A stretch of 64,000 bases of DNA from an uncultured Collinsella sp. (GCA_934647195.1 CAKUFD010000002.1:225414-289413); one strand, 5' to 3'. Positions 23,901 through 33,097 are shown, counted from the first letter of the stretch. The notes: generated from the sequence alone by a model not told the origin. Numbers and translations: made by a program.

Positions 23901-24904
23901 AAATCACCCTGATCGGCTCCGGCTCCTGGGGAACCGCGATTGCTGGTCGAGCAGCGTCAAACGGCAACGACGTCATCATGTGGTCGCATAGCGAAGCATG
24001 CGCCCAGGGTATCAATGAGCAGGGAATCAATCCTCGCTACCTCACTCAATATGAACTTCCCAAAACCGTAAGCGCAACTACGGATATCGAAGAAGCGCTC
24101 GATGGCGCCGATGGCATTGTTTTCGCCGTGCCCTCCACCCACCTTCGCAGCATCGCAAATCAAGCAGCGCCTTATATCTCTGAAACCACGCCGATCCTTT
24201 GCCTTACCAAGGGAATCGAGTCTGTAACTGGTCTCCTCATGAACGAAGTCATCGGCGACGAATGCGGACACCCGGAGCGCATTGCAGCTCTCTCGGGTCC
24301 CAACCACGCAGAAGAGGTATGCCAAGGCCAGCTCTCCGCCGCCGTTATTGCCGCCGAGGACAACGATGTCGCAAGCTTCTTCAAAGAGATCCTTTTGGCT
24401 CCAGAATTCCGAATCTATCTCTCCGGAGACGTCATCGGTGTCGAGATGTGCGGGGCGATCAAGAACATCATCGCCATTGTTTGCGGCATAGCCTCGGGTG
24501 CCGGGTTCGGCGACAACACGCTTGCGCTCATCATGACGCGCGGCTTGGCAGAAATCAGCCGTCTCGTCCATGCCCGCGGCGGCGAGGCTCTTACTTGCAT
24601 GGGCCTTGCCGGAATGGGCGACCTTGTGGCAACGTGCACGTCGCCCCATTCGCGCAACCGCTCCTTTGGTCACGCCTTCTCCCAGGGCATCAGCCTGGAA
24701 CAATATCAAAATCAAACGCATATGGTCGTCGAAGGTGCCCATGCGGCAAAAAGCGCGACCGAGCTCGCCCACATCCTCGGTGTCGATGCTCCGCTCACGT
24801 TTGCCCTCAATGATGCCCTTTGGCATGGACAAAGCATGCAGGAAGCCCTGACCAATCTCGTCGATCGCGTTCCCACCGAAGAGTTCTACGGAATTATCGA
24901 ATAG
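23897..24904 (+). CDS. gpsA: Glycerol-3-phosphate dehydrogenase [NAD(P)+]
   Basis: 335 aa. The Rossmann motif GSGSWGTAIAG is at the N-terminus; the catalytic block is ALSGPNHAEEV..., CGAIKNIIAIVCGIASGAGFGDNTLALIMTRGL, and GLAGMGDLVATCTSPHSRNRSFG. Reduces DHAP to glycerol-3-phosphate for PlsY. ATG overlaps the plsY stop by 4 bases. Confidence 0.96.
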   Translation: MKITLIGSGSWGTAIAGRAASNGNDVIMWSHSEACAQGINEQGINPRYLTQYELPKTVSATTDIEEALDGADGIVFAVPSTHLRSIANQAAPYISETTPILCLTKGIESVTGLLMNEVIGDECGHPERIAALSGPNHAEEVCQGQLSAAVIAAEDNDVASFFKEILLAPEFRIYLSGDVIGVEMCGAIKNIIAIVCGIASGAGFGDNTLALIMTRGLAEISRLVHARGGEALTCMGLAGMGDLVATCTSPHSRNRSFGHAFSQGISLEQYQNQTHMVVEGAHAAKSATELAHILGVDAPLTFALNDALWHGQSMQEALTNLVDRVPTEEFYGIIE

Positions 24905-24917
24905 GAAAGGCACAGCA

Positions 24918-25595
24918 ATGCACAACGTTAAAATCTCGCCTTCGATTCTCTCCGCCGACCTTGGCAATCTGGCGAGGGATTTGGAGAAAATCTCCAATGC
25001 CGATTTCATTCACATCGATGTCATGGATGGCCATTTTACGCCGAACCTCACCTTTGGACCCGAGGTTGTTCGCGTTGCCAAGCGCGTGAGCAATGTGCCG
25101 CTCGACGTACACATGATGGTCTCGAATCCAGAGGAATCCATCGACTGGTATGCTGACGCCGGCGCCGATCTCATCACGGTCCATTACGAAGCCGCAACGC
25201 ACCTACATCGAATCGTATCGCGTCTTCATGACAAGGGCGTTCAAGCCGGCGTTGTCTTGAATCCTGCGACACCGGTCTGCCTTCTCGAAAGCGTCATTGA
25301 TGATCTCGACATGGTTCTGCTCATGAGCGTCAATCCCGGCTTTGGCGGCCAAAAGTACATTGAGGGCACCTATGCCAAGCTTCGCGAGCTCAAAGCCCTG
25401 TGCGATCGACATAGCGTCAGTCCGATGATTGAAGTCGATGGCGGTGTCGGCATGGGCAACATCGAACAGATTGTCGCCGCCGGCGCTAATGTTCTTGTCG
25501 CAGGTTCCGCCGTCTTTGGGTCTCAAGATCCCGCTCAGGCCGTTTACGACCTCCGTGAAGCCGGCACTCGGGGCCTCGCCCAACAATCTGCCTAG
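24918..25595 (+). CDS. rpe: Ribulose-phosphate 3-epimerase
   Basis: 225 aa. Classic TIM-barrel signatures: ISPSILSADLGNLARDLEKI, HIDVMDGHFTPNLTFGPEVV, LDVHMMVSNPE, LLMSVNPGFGGQKYI and EVDGGVG. Interconverts ribulose-5-phosphate and xylulose-5-phosphate. Follows gpsA after 13 bases with AGGAAAGG, in the same transcription unit. Confidence 0.96.
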   Translation: MHNVKISPSILSADLGNLARDLEKISNADFIHIDVMDGHFTPNLTFGPEVVRVAKRVSNVPLDVHMMVSNPEESIDWYADAGADLITVHYEAATHLHRIVSRLHDKGVQAGVVLNPATPVCLLESVIDDLDMVLLMSVNPGFGGQKYIEGTYAKLRELKALCDRHSVSPMIEVDGGVGMGNIEQIVAAGANVLVAGSAVFGSQDPAQAVYDLREAGTRGLAQQSA

Positions 25596-25608
25596 AGGTA
25601 CACAAACC

Positions 25609-26796
25609 ATGCCCTTTGCCCATAATGAAATAGTAAATCTCGATTACGCCGCATCGACGCCCCTTCGCCCTTGCGCCATCAAAGCTCAGCGTGAATACGA
25701 CGAAAGCCCCCTTGCCGGAGTTAATCCGAATTCGCTTCACTCCCTTGGCCGAGCCGCAGCACAAAAGCTCGAGGAGTGTCGACGCTCGCTCGCTCGTACG
25801 CTTGGGCATTCCGTGCGACCGAGTGAGCTTATCTTCACGGGCGGGGGCACCGAAGCCAACACGATGGCGCTCCTTGGAATAGCAGAGGGTGCCAGACAGT
25901 CCGACAGGCGTCGGACACGCATTCTCATTTCGGCAATCGAGCACGATTCCATGCTCGACAACATTCCCTTGCTCCATGCAGCAGGTTTTACCACCGATCT
26001 GATTTCACCCAACCGCCATGGTGTCATCGAGCCAAAGACTCTTGCCGACATGATGGACGATTCGGTTGCCCTTGTTTCGGTAATGCTCGCCAACAACGAG
26101 ACGGGTGCGATCCAGCCCATCGCCGGTCTTGCAGGCCTCGCTCATGAACATGGAGCTTATTTTCATACCGATGCCATTCAGGGCTTTCTTCACATTCCTT
26201 TTGTTATCGAAGACCTCGGCGTCGATGCCTTATCCCTTGCTGGGCATAAAATTGGCGGCCCCGTGGGATCGGGAGCGCTGTATCTAAAGAATCGAACGCC
26301 CTTTCGACCCCGCATCTTTGGAGGGGGTCAAGAAGCGGGCAGGCGCCCTGGAACTCAAGACCTACGTCAAATAATCGCCTTGGCTGCAGCTGCATCAGAG
26401 GTGCATCCACATGTTGCTGAAGACTTCGCTCGCCTTAATGAGCTTTCTAACGCTCTCTATGATCGCTTTGTGGAGCATTCGCTTATCCATGCAACGATAG
26501 GGGAGTATCGCGAGGTCGACCATCTCCCCGGTATTGTCTCCATTACCGTAGACGATTTCGACTCAGAAGATCTTATTTTGCAGCTTGATGCTCGCGGTTT
26601 TGAAGTTTCCGCCGGCTCTGCCTGCACAAGCGGCAATCAGGATGCCAGTCATGTTTTGCTCGCAATGGGTATTCCGCGCAATCGCGCACTAGGCTCGTTG
26701 CGCATCTCATTTGACGACCGAATCGATGCTGCCTCGCTCGATCGATTCTGCTCGTGCCTATTTGCGATTATCGGAGAACCTCATGCTGGTTGCTAG
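25609..26796 (+). CDS. Cysteine desulfurase (NifS/IscS-like)
   Basis: 395 aa from ATG 25609; an upstream extension of the frame runs only inside rpe. The PLP enzyme signatures are NLDYAASTPLRP, GGGTEANTMAL, NNETGAIQPI, HTDAIQGF, the Schiff-base lysine in SLAGHKIGGPVG and the active Cys in SAGSACTSGN. The sulfur would feed tRNA thiolation or Fe-S assembly; no scaffold gene is adjacent. The next gene begins 14 bases before its end. Confidence 0.9.
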   Translation: MPFAHNEIVNLDYAASTPLRPCAIKAQREYDESPLAGVNPNSLHSLGRAAAQKLEECRRSLARTLGHSVRPSELIFTGGGTEANTMALLGIAEGARQSDRRRTRILISAIEHDSMLDNIPLLHAAGFTTDLISPNRHGVIEPKTLADMMDDSVALVSVMLANNETGAIQPIAGLAGLAHEHGAYFHTDAIQGFLHIPFVIEDLGVDALSLAGHKIGGPVGSGALYLKNRTPFRPRIFGGGQEAGRRPGTQDLRQIIALAAAASEVHPHVAEDFARLNELSNALYDRFVEHSLIHATIGEYREVDHLPGIVSITVDDFDSEDLILQLDARGFEVSAGSACTSGNQDASHVLLAMGIPRNRALGSLRISFDDRIDAASLDRFCSCLFAIIGEPHAGC

Positions 26797-27574
26797 CCTT
26801 CTAGATGCCCTCTTCGAAGCATTTCCGCTCGATACCGCCGAGCCCTGGGACCATGTGGGCCTATCCGTCGGAGATCCCTCGTCTTCGATCACAGGCGTTA
26901 CGTGCTCCCTCGATGCCACCCTCGATAATGTCCGATCCGCTCACAACGACGGCTCTAATGTCCTGCTCACGCATCATCCCGTGTATATCAAGGCTCCCGA
27001 TGCGTTTAAACCGGCAGATCCCTTTAGCCCCAGTTCCTCTGCGGTTGTTTTTGAAGCCGCTCGACTCGGTGTATCGATCATTTCGATGCACACCAATCTC
27101 GATCGTTCGAAAGCAGCCCGCAGACTCTTGCCCGATCTCATGGGCTTCACAGCGTCATCCTCACTAGAATTTTCGCAGCAGCCAGACCTTCCTGGCTTGG
27201 GGGCAGTAACGGACATTGCCGAAACCGACCTTGCAGAGCTTGCCTGTCACGCTGCCCAGGTTTTCCGCACGCAGCCACGCGTATGGGGCGAACCATCTCA
27301 TCCCATTTCGAGAGTTGCTTTTCTCGGTGGGTCGCTCGGCGATTTCGGTGAACTGGCCCTCAAGGCAGGAGCGAAAGCGATTATCTGCGGAGAAGCAGGC
27401 TATCATGTTTGCCAGGACCTCTCGATACGAGGTCTGGATGTTATTTTGCTCGGCCATGATCGCTCAGAGGAACCATTCGTGGAAATCTTGGCAAAAGCCG
27501 CCCAACAAGCAGGGGTTGCCCCCACTTCGATAGCTACAATTACTCATTCAGCACAATGGTGGACCGCACGGTAA
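26783..27574 (+). CDS. Nif3-like dinuclear metal centre protein (DUF34)
   Basis: 263 aa from ATG 26783, preceded by GGAG. Motifs of the family: EPWDHVGLSVGDP (EPWDNVGL type), VLLTHHPVY with metal His, and SMHTNLDRS; the C-terminal part has ICGEAGYHVCQDL and the metal-binding LLGHDRSEEPFV. These proteins are proposed GTP cyclohydrolase-like or metal-handling enzymes. In Gram-positives they usually stand next to a zinc-ribbon protein, as here. Confidence 0.86.
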   Translation: MLVASLLDALFEAFPLDTAEPWDHVGLSVGDPSSSITGVTCSLDATLDNVRSAHNDGSNVLLTHHPVYIKAPDAFKPADPFSPSSSAVVFEAARLGVSIISMHTNLDRSKAARRLLPDLMGFTASSSLEFSQQPDLPGLGAVTDIAETDLAELACHAAQVFRTQPRVWGEPSHPISRVAFLGGSLGDFGELALKAGAKAIICGEAGYHVCQDLSIRGLDVILLGHDRSEEPFVEILAKAAQQAGVAPTSIATITHSAQWWTAR

Positions 27575-27594
27575 TAATCACAAAGGAGTACCTC

Positions 27595-28305
27595 ATGAGC
27601 GTTGGCTCGACACTTTTGGAATTGCAGGACATCGACCTTACGCTCATGCGCGATAAAGAGCAGCTTCAAAACCTGCCCGAAATCGCAGATCTTGCACGCC
27701 GTCGCAAGCTCTATATCAAGCTCAAGGGCGATGTGACTAAACTCTTTGCTCAGCGCAAGGATGTTGAAATCGATTTGAAGGAGCTCGACAGCCGCGAGCA
27801 GGCGCTTCACGACGGTATCGAGAAGGCCCGCCGTGAAGTCGACATGGATGACTACCGCCAGGTTCAGCAGCTCGAGATCACGCTTTCCGACTTTGCCAAA
27901 AAGCTCGACCGTGTTGAGTTCGAGCGTGCTGAAGCCCACCAGAAACTCGACACTATCCAAGCGGATGAAGCCACCCTTGCGGAAAATCTTACGAAAGTCG
28001 AAAACGCTGTTGTCGCTCTAACCAAGCAGGCACGTACCCACGCTGCCGATATTCAAGATGCAATCGATAAGAATGAGCGCAAGCGTTCCGTGCTGCTCGA
28101 AAGCCTCGACCCCTCACTTGCCAAAGCCTATGAGGATGCTTCCAAACGCTTTGGTCATCTAGCTGTCGAGAAGCTCGAGGGCAATGTCCCGAGCATCTGC
28201 CGCATGTCTCTTCAATCTTCGACCATGAGCGATTTGAGGCACGCAGACGAGGTCACCGAATGCCCCTATTGCCACCGCCTAATGGTTATCCTTCCCGAGG
28301 AGTAA
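27595..28305 (+). CDS. Coiled-coil zinc-ribbon protein (DUF164/CdsZ type)
   Basis: 236 aa from ATG 27595 behind AAAGGAGT. A long antiparallel coiled coil (about 5-190: LLELQDIDLTLMRDKEQLQNL... KAYEDASKRFG) ends in a C-terminal zinc-ribbon remnant with ECPYCHRLMVILPEE. The first CxxC of the family is degenerate here (only one Cys in PSICRMSLQ). Neighbours Nif3, its usual genomic partner. Relatives have been linked to RNA or Smc-like structural roles; function is unproven. Confidence 0.8.
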   Translation: MSVGSTLLELQDIDLTLMRDKEQLQNLPEIADLARRRKLYIKLKGDVTKLFAQRKDVEIDLKELDSREQALHDGIEKARREVDMDDYRQVQQLEITLSDFAKKLDRVEFERAEAHQKLDTIQADEATLAENLTKVENAVVALTKQARTHAADIQDAIDKNERKRSVLLESLDPSLAKAYEDASKRFGHLAVEKLEGNVPSICRMSLQSSTMSDLRHADEVTECPYCHRLMVILPEE

Positions 28306-28308
28306 GGC

Positions 28309-29517
28309 ATGGGCACCTGCGGATCAAACGAAGAAAAGACTGTCCTTCTCTGTGTGACGGGCTGTATTGCGGCATATAAGTCCTGCGAGATCTTGCGCCT
28401 TTTGCAGAAAGCGGGGTGCCGCGTAAAGGTGCTCATGACAGAGCACGCGACTCAATTTGTGGGCCCCACGACCTTTCGCGCCTTAACGCATGAAAAGGTA
28501 GCTATAGGACTCTTCGATGATCCAGAAGATCCCATCCACCATATCTCACTTGCCCAGGAAGCCGATATCGTCCTCGTCGCCCCGGCAACGGCGAACAGTA
28601 TCGCCAAAATGGCCCACGGGCTCGCAGATGACCTCATGTCGACAACTCTCCTTGCAACAAAAGCACCCGTTCTTATCGCCCCCGCCATGAATTCGGGAAT
28701 GTGGAGCGCTGTCGCCACGCAAGATAACGTGCAGGTGCTCAAAGGCAGGGGAGTGCGCTTTGTTCAGCCGGATTCCGGCTACCTTGCCTGCGGCGACGTC
28801 GGTTCTGGACGTCTGGCATCACCTGAAACCATTGCCGACGCGACCCTTTCGCTACTTCGAGGTTCCTCTGATCTTTCCGGTGAGCATGTGCTCATAACAG
28901 CAGGACCAACCCATGAGCCTATCGACCCCGTTCGTTACATAGCAAACCGTTCGAGTGGCAAAATGGGCCTTGAGCTTGCAAAAGCCGCACGTGATCGCGG
29001 GGCTAACGTGACGCTCGTCGCTGGACCCATCGACCTTTCCATACCATCGGGAATCGAAGCCATCTCCGTGCAAACAGCTTCACAAATGCGCGATGCGGCA
29101 GTGAAGGCCTTTGAACACTCCACCATCGCCATTCTTGCGGCTGCCGTTGCCGATTACACTCCCGCGATGCCTGCCGACCATAAGCTGAAAAAGGCAGTCG
29201 ATCCGATCGACTCGATCCCCCTAATCCAGACACAAGATATCCTTGCAGAGCTTTCCTCCAACAAAGGGGACCGCATTGTCGTCGGATTTGCAGCAGAAAC
29301 GAACGACGTCGTAGAGTATGCACAGGCAAAACTCAAGCGCAAAGGATGCGACGCGATTGTCGCCAATGACGTCTCTCGTTCGGATGCCGGCTTTGGCTCC
29401 TCAAATAATCGCGCATGGTGGGTTACTTCAAGCGCGATTGACGACCTTGGACTGCTCGAAAAGAATGCTCTTGCAGACGAAATCCTCTCCCGCACCTTAT
29501 TGCTCAAACATTTTTAA
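28309..29517 (+). CDS. coaBC: Phosphopantothenoylcysteine decarboxylase / phosphopantothenate-cysteine ligase
   Basis: 402 aa. The N-terminal CoaC flavoprotein half is TVLLCVTGCIAAYKSCEILRLLQKAG, PATANSIAKMAHGLADDLM, APAMNSGMW and SGYLACGDVGSGRL. The C-terminal CoaB half is ITAGPTHEPIDPVRYIANRSSGKMGLELAKAA and DKLKK-like DHKLKKA. Catalyses two steps of coenzyme A synthesis. Starts 3 bases after the previous stop. A promoter for tRNA-Pro lies right after its end. Confidence 0.95.
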   Translation: MGTCGSNEEKTVLLCVTGCIAAYKSCEILRLLQKAGCRVKVLMTEHATQFVGPTTFRALTHEKVAIGLFDDPEDPIHHISLAQEADIVLVAPATANSIAKMAHGLADDLMSTTLLATKAPVLIAPAMNSGMWSAVATQDNVQVLKGRGVRFVQPDSGYLACGDVGSGRLASPETIADATLSLLRGSSDLSGEHVLITAGPTHEPIDPVRYIANRSSGKMGLELAKAARDRGANVTLVAGPIDLSIPSGIEAISVQTASQMRDAAVKAFEHSTIAILAAAVADYTPAMPADHKLKKAVDPIDSIPLIQTQDILAELSSNKGDRIVVGFAAETNDVVEYAQAKLKRKGCDAIVANDVSRSDAGFGSSNNRAWWVTSSAIDDLGLLEKNALADEILSRTLLLKHF

Positions 29518-29525
29518 ATTAGTGC

Positions 29526-29554
29526 TTGCATCTTCAATCGGCTTTGAGTAAAGT
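29526..29554 (+). promoter_or_regulatory. Promoter of tRNA-Pro
   Basis: -35 TTGCAT, 17-base spacer, -10 TAAAGT; the tRNA begins 31 bases after the -10. Confidence 0.55.
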
Positions 29555-29585
29555 ATTCTTCGTTGCGCAAGACGCAACGACATAT

Positions 29586-29662
<77 letters not shown>

Positions 29663-29673
29663 GCATCTAATGC

Positions 29674-29704
29674 AGGTCAGAGTGTTTTACTCTGACCTGT
29701 TTTT
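29674..29704 (+). terminator. tRNA-Pro terminator
   Basis: AGGTCAGAGT-GTTTT-ACTCTGACCT hairpin followed by GTTTTTT. Confidence 0.9.
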
Positions 29705-29847
29705 TATCCCTAAACGTGGTCGCTTCTAGGAGTTCCTCCCAGCATCCAGGTCGCATCTTTCCACCCATGGGTATTTCCGATACCATGGTTAATCGGCCAT
29801 TTCACGGGTATTATGCAAACGTGAAAGTATGCACTCAAAGGAGCCTT

Positions 29848-30588
29848 GTGGGTCTGAAAAAGAAAATCAAGAAGGAGCTTATCGGCACGTCCGATTATCC
29901 TTCTAATAAGATTTTTACTATCTCCAATTTCATTACTGCAATTCGACTCGTTCTCACTCTCGTTTTTCTTTACCTGTTTATTAATAACGAGAATCGCTAT
30001 ATTGCGCTTGTGATCTACGCAATCGCCGCTTCAACCGATTGGCTTGATGGTCAGATTGCTCGCATGACTAGAACGGTCAGCTGGCTCGGCAAGATGATGG
30101 ACCCCATCGTCGACAGAGCCCTCCTTTTTACTGGAGTATTGGGCCTCGTGGCTCGCGGAGAACTTCCTGTCTGGGTTTGCGTAGTCATTATCGGACGAGA
30201 TGTATACCTTGCTTGCGGCAACTTCATCGTCCGGCGCTACCATCGTCGTCCCATCGATGTTGTCTATACCGGAAAAATCGCCACTGCGCTGCTCATGACG
30301 GGCTTCAGCCTCATGCTCTTGGGTCTTCCTGTGGTCGATGGCTTCAATCTCCTTTCCGCTGCTTTAACGCAATTCCCGGGCCTTAACGGATCCTCCGTGC
30401 CCATGGGCATTTACTTTGTATATGCCGGTGTTTGCTTCTCGCTCATCACCGCTGCGATTTACACCATTAAAGGTGGGCTCGCCATCAGACAGGCCCAACT
30501 CCATCCCGAAGATGAAGACGAGGACTTCCTTAATCCAGAAATTGATGATAGCGATGAGGGCTCTACTTCCGGAGCGCTTACCGAATAA
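29848..30588 (+). CDS. CDP-alcohol phosphatidyltransferase (PgsA-like paralogue)
   Basis: 246 aa from GTG 29848, chosen because AAAGGAG lies 5 bases upstream; the frame is open to 29716 but that leader looks non-coding. The family motif DGQIARMTRTVSWLGKMMDPIVDR (DGx2ARx8Gx3Dx3D) is complete, in a protein with several membrane helices. The acidic tail (EDEDEDFLNPEIDDSDEG) is unusual. A second, more typical pgsA lies at 49283-49897, so this one may make cardiolipin or another phospholipid. Confidence 0.85.
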   Translation: MGLKKKIKKELIGTSDYPSNKIFTISNFITAIRLVLTLVFLYLFINNENRYIALVIYAIAASTDWLDGQIARMTRTVSWLGKMMDPIVDRALLFTGVLGLVARGELPVWVCVVIIGRDVYLACGNFIVRRYHRRPIDVVYTGKIATALLMTGFSLMLLGLPVVDGFNLLSAALTQFPGLNGSSVPMGIYFVYAGVCFSLITAAIYTIKGGLAIRQAQLHPEDEDEDFLNPEIDDSDEGSTSGALTE

Positions 30589-30645
30589 GTAGGGTAGAAT
30601 AAACTCGTTACCTTCGTCTTACCAGCATGATATATGGGGGTTCTC

Positions 30646-31077
30646 ATGGCCGCTGTAGACTCCGCACATAATTCCGTTCCTTCCGGGGATGCAACCTGCG
30701 TATTTCGCATGCCCATGAACGATATGACTGCTCCTGACCTCATGAAGGCACAGGTTATCTCTAAGCCCGTTCTGACGATTATCAAAGGACCGCAAACGGG
30801 TAATACGTTTGAGCTTGAAGGAACGCTCACGACCGTTGGCCGTGATCCCGCAAACAGCATTTTCCTGAACGATATGACCGTCTCGCGCTCTCATGCGAAA
30901 ATCAAGCACGATGCCTCGGGCGTCTCTATCGAAGACCTTGGTTCGCTCAATGGCACCTGGGTCGATGGTGCTATCGTGAGCAATGCACCGCTTCATGACG
31001 GCTCTTCCATTCAGATAGGCACGTTTACCCTTATCTATCACGAAAGCCAGCCGGAGCGCATCGAGACCGGTGAGTAG
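30646..31077 (+). CDS. FHA-domain protein (GarA/OdhI-like)
   Basis: 143 aa from ATG 30646 with GGGGG 7 bases upstream. The N-terminus (about 1-45) is unstructured and has threonine sites. The FHA domain follows: LEGTLTTVGRDPANSIFLNDMTVSRSHAKI... DLGSLNGTWVDGAIV. FHA domains bind phosphothreonine. In Actinobacteria, GarA/OdhI regulates 2-oxoglutarate use after Ser/Thr kinase phosphorylation. The gene overlaps a MerR gene by 8 bases, as in the garA-ftsR pair. Confidence 0.88.
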   Translation: MAAVDSAHNSVPSGDATCVFRMPMNDMTAPDLMKAQVISKPVLTIIKGPQTGNTFELEGTLTTVGRDPANSIFLNDMTVSRSHAKIKHDASGVSIEDLGSLNGTWVDGAIVSNAPLHDGSSIQIGTFTLIYHESQPERIETGE

Positions 31078-31909
31078 CTTGGCTGAGCGTAGCTACCTCA
31101 GCATTGGGCAGGTTGTTAACTATCTGCGCGGTGCATATCCCGATCTTTCAAATTCAAAGATTCGTTTTCTGGAAGACGAAGGGCTCATTACGCCCCACAG
31201 GACGCCTAAAGGCTATCGCCAATACTCCAAGGAGGATGTCGATCGCCTTGAGGTTATTTTGCATCTGCAAAAAACCAGATATATGCCGCTAACCGTTATC
31301 AAGCAAAAACTCGATAGCGCAAGCGATCTTTCAACCCTTGCCTTTGAAGTGGGTCTGCTCTCCGACCTTCCTATGAAAACGGAGCCCAAGGAGACCAAGC
31401 AGAAGCTTCACCCCATTGAAGATATTCCCGATATCCTTGGGGTGGAGATTTCCTTCATTCGAGCCCTCGCGGAAAACGACTTGATTCGCATTATCAAGAG
31501 TCCCCAAAATCGCGATCTTGTCGATGGGCGAGATTTCGAAATTATTCGCTATTGCGCCGAGCTCAATCGATTCCATATTGAGCCGCGCAATCTTCGTCAG
31601 TATGTTTCTGCTGCAAATCGAGAATCAACCATGTTCGAGCAGGTGCTTATCGGAATGCTTGGAATGGATGATTCCGATGAAGGCCGCGAAGCGAAGCTCG
31701 AGCGAGCCTTTAACAAGCTCCACGATTTGACTGACGGCGTTCGTACCGCGCTTCTTAAGAACCGTGTGTTCGAGTCCCTCAATGCCGTAGTCGAAGATGC
31801 CGATGTCAACGTGATTGACGATGAGCTTACACGCGCCGCAGCAGCAGCTACAGAAAAGAAAGAAAAAGCCACGAGCGCTACTGTAAGCAAAAGCTCAAAA
31901 CGGGGGTAA
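31070..31909 (+). CDS. MerR-family regulator (FtsR-like)
   Basis: 279 aa from GTG 31070. Winged helix: YLSIGQVVNYLRGAYPDLSNSKIRFLEDEGLITPHRTPKGYRQYSKEDVDRLEVIL (about 9-65). A second helical domain begins with HPIEDIPDILGVEISFIRALAENDLIRI, unlike small-effector MerR proteins. Length and pairing with an FHA gene match actinobacterial FtsR, which activates ftsZ. The C-terminus is Lys/Ser-rich and low-complexity. apt follows after 3 bases. Confidence 0.8.
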   Translation: MSSLAERSYLSIGQVVNYLRGAYPDLSNSKIRFLEDEGLITPHRTPKGYRQYSKEDVDRLEVILHLQKTRYMPLTVIKQKLDSASDLSTLAFEVGLLSDLPMKTEPKETKQKLHPIEDIPDILGVEISFIRALAENDLIRIIKSPQNRDLVDGRDFEIIRYCAELNRFHIEPRNLRQYVSAANRESTMFEQVLIGMLGMDDSDEGREAKLERAFNKLHDLTDGVRTALLKNRVFESLNAVVEDADVNVIDDELTRAAAAATEKKEKATSATVSKSSKRG

Positions 31910-31912
31910 CTG

Positions 31913-32446
31913 ATGGATACCAAAGAACTCGAATCCTTTATCGTCGATATTCCTGACTATCCTGAGCCTGGTGTTATCTTCAAGGACATCACGCCGCTTT
32001 TTGCCGATCCCAAGCCGTTTCGGGCAATGGTCGACGCGTTTGTCTCCCATTACAAAGACGAGGGAATCACAAAGGTGGTCGGCCCAGAGGCCCGCGGCTT
32101 CATGATCGGCACCCCTGTTGCCCTAGAACTAGGCGCTGGCTTTATTCCAGCACGTAAACCCGGCAAGCTTCCTCGTGCCACCGTTTCGGCTTCCTATGAG
32201 CTTGAATATGGTACGGATACGCTTGAAATCCACGCTGATGCCATTCAGGCCGAAGATCGCGTTTTGATTATCGACGACCTTATCGCAACCGGCGGAACGG
32301 CAGCCGCTACGGGCAGGTTGGTTCAGGATATGGGCGCTACGCTTGTAGGCTATGCAAGCATTCTCGAGCTATGCTTCCTCAATCCGCGCAAACAGCTTGC
32401 CGAATCGGGCGACCACGAGCTCTTCTCGCTGATCAAGGTCGATTAA
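31913..32446 (+). CDS. apt: Adenine phosphoribosyltransferase
   Basis: 177 aa. ELESFIVDIPDYPEPGVIFKDITPLFADP is the conserved N-terminus. The PRPP loop is VLIIDDLIATGGTAAA (about 122-137), and GPEARGFMIGTPVALELGAGF is present. Salvages adenine to AMP. Converges with DUF1836: the stop codons overlap by 4 bases with no terminator hairpin between them. Confidence 0.95.
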   Translation: MDTKELESFIVDIPDYPEPGVIFKDITPLFADPKPFRAMVDAFVSHYKDEGITKVVGPEARGFMIGTPVALELGAGFIPARKPGKLPRATVSASYELEYGTDTLEIHADAIQAEDRVLIIDDLIATGGTAAATGRLVQDMGATLVGYASILELCFLNPRKQLAESGDHELFSLIKVD

Positions 32447-32973
32447 CGAGCGCTCTTCCCATCGTTTTCAAAGCCTGCAAACTGAAGATATGCCATAAGC
32501 AGCGCTTTTGATGCGAAAGCCTGCGCTGCAGCACGCACAAGAAGCTCCTCACGGCTGATTTCACCCGTCTCGCGAAGTGCTCGCTCCAACGATTGGACAT
32601 CGGTGGCCGAAAACGTCATATCCACAATGTGATTGATTTCGGCCACCATGTGGTTATATGCCTCTTGCGGTGAGGTGACAACCGACTGAATTTTAAAAAG
32701 CTGCTCGATTGCCGATATGCTCAAGAACTGCTTGAGTATACAGATAATAAGCAATCGCGAGATCTGCTCACGGCCATACTGTTTTTTAATGGGTGGACTG
32801 ATGAGATGCATCTTGACGTAATTGTTGATCATCGAGGGGGTCAGCCACTCGGAGCTCGAGCAACGGTCAAGCGGTTTGAGTATTAAGGTGATATAAGAAA
32901 TAACTTGATCGCGATAGAGCGGCAAATTGGGAAGCTCGCCATATGTAGGGAGCTTAGATGACCTGATTTTCAT
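32443..32973 (-). CDS. DUF1836 family protein
   Basis: 176 aa. A DUF1836 protein with a MerR-like helix-turn-helix region (WLTPSMINNYVKMHLISPPIKKQYGREQISRLLIICILKQF, about 44-84) followed by a helical domain. Members often stand next to degV, as here (divergent), so a regulatory role is likely but unproven. ATG 32973 is preceded in frame by a stop; its start overlaps a small upstream frame by 20 bases. Confidence 0.85.
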   Translation of the reverse strand: MKIRSSKLPTYGELPNLPLYRDQVISYITLILKPLDRCSSSEWLTPSMINNYVKMHLISPPIKKQYGREQISRLLIICILKQFLSISAIEQLFKIQSVVTSPQEAYNHMVAEINHIVDMTFSATDVQSLERALRETGEISREELLVRAAAQAFASKALLMAYLQFAGFENDGKSAR

Positions 32974-33097
32974 TCATCTCCACTGAATCCATGAAGCAAT
33001 CAAATGGCGGTCTCTGAACAAGCTGATCTGTATCGATAGCAGGGGAGTTGTCAGACATCGGAATAAGCGATGTCAGCTGCGTCTTTGTTTTGTCCAT
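32954..33097 (-). CDS. Possible 47-aa leader protein upstream of DUF1836
   Basis: Complete small frame starting MDKTKTQLTSLIPMSDN and ending MNENQVI, with AGGTAGG 4 bases before the ATG. Its end overlaps the DUF1836 start, which suggests translational coupling. No recognised domain; Ser/Asp/Gln-rich. It lies between the palindromic operator and DUF1836, so it would be the first gene of that transcript. Confidence 0.5.
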   Translation of the reverse strand: MDKTKTQLTSLIPMSDNSPAIDTDQLVQRPPFDCFMDSVEMNENQVI

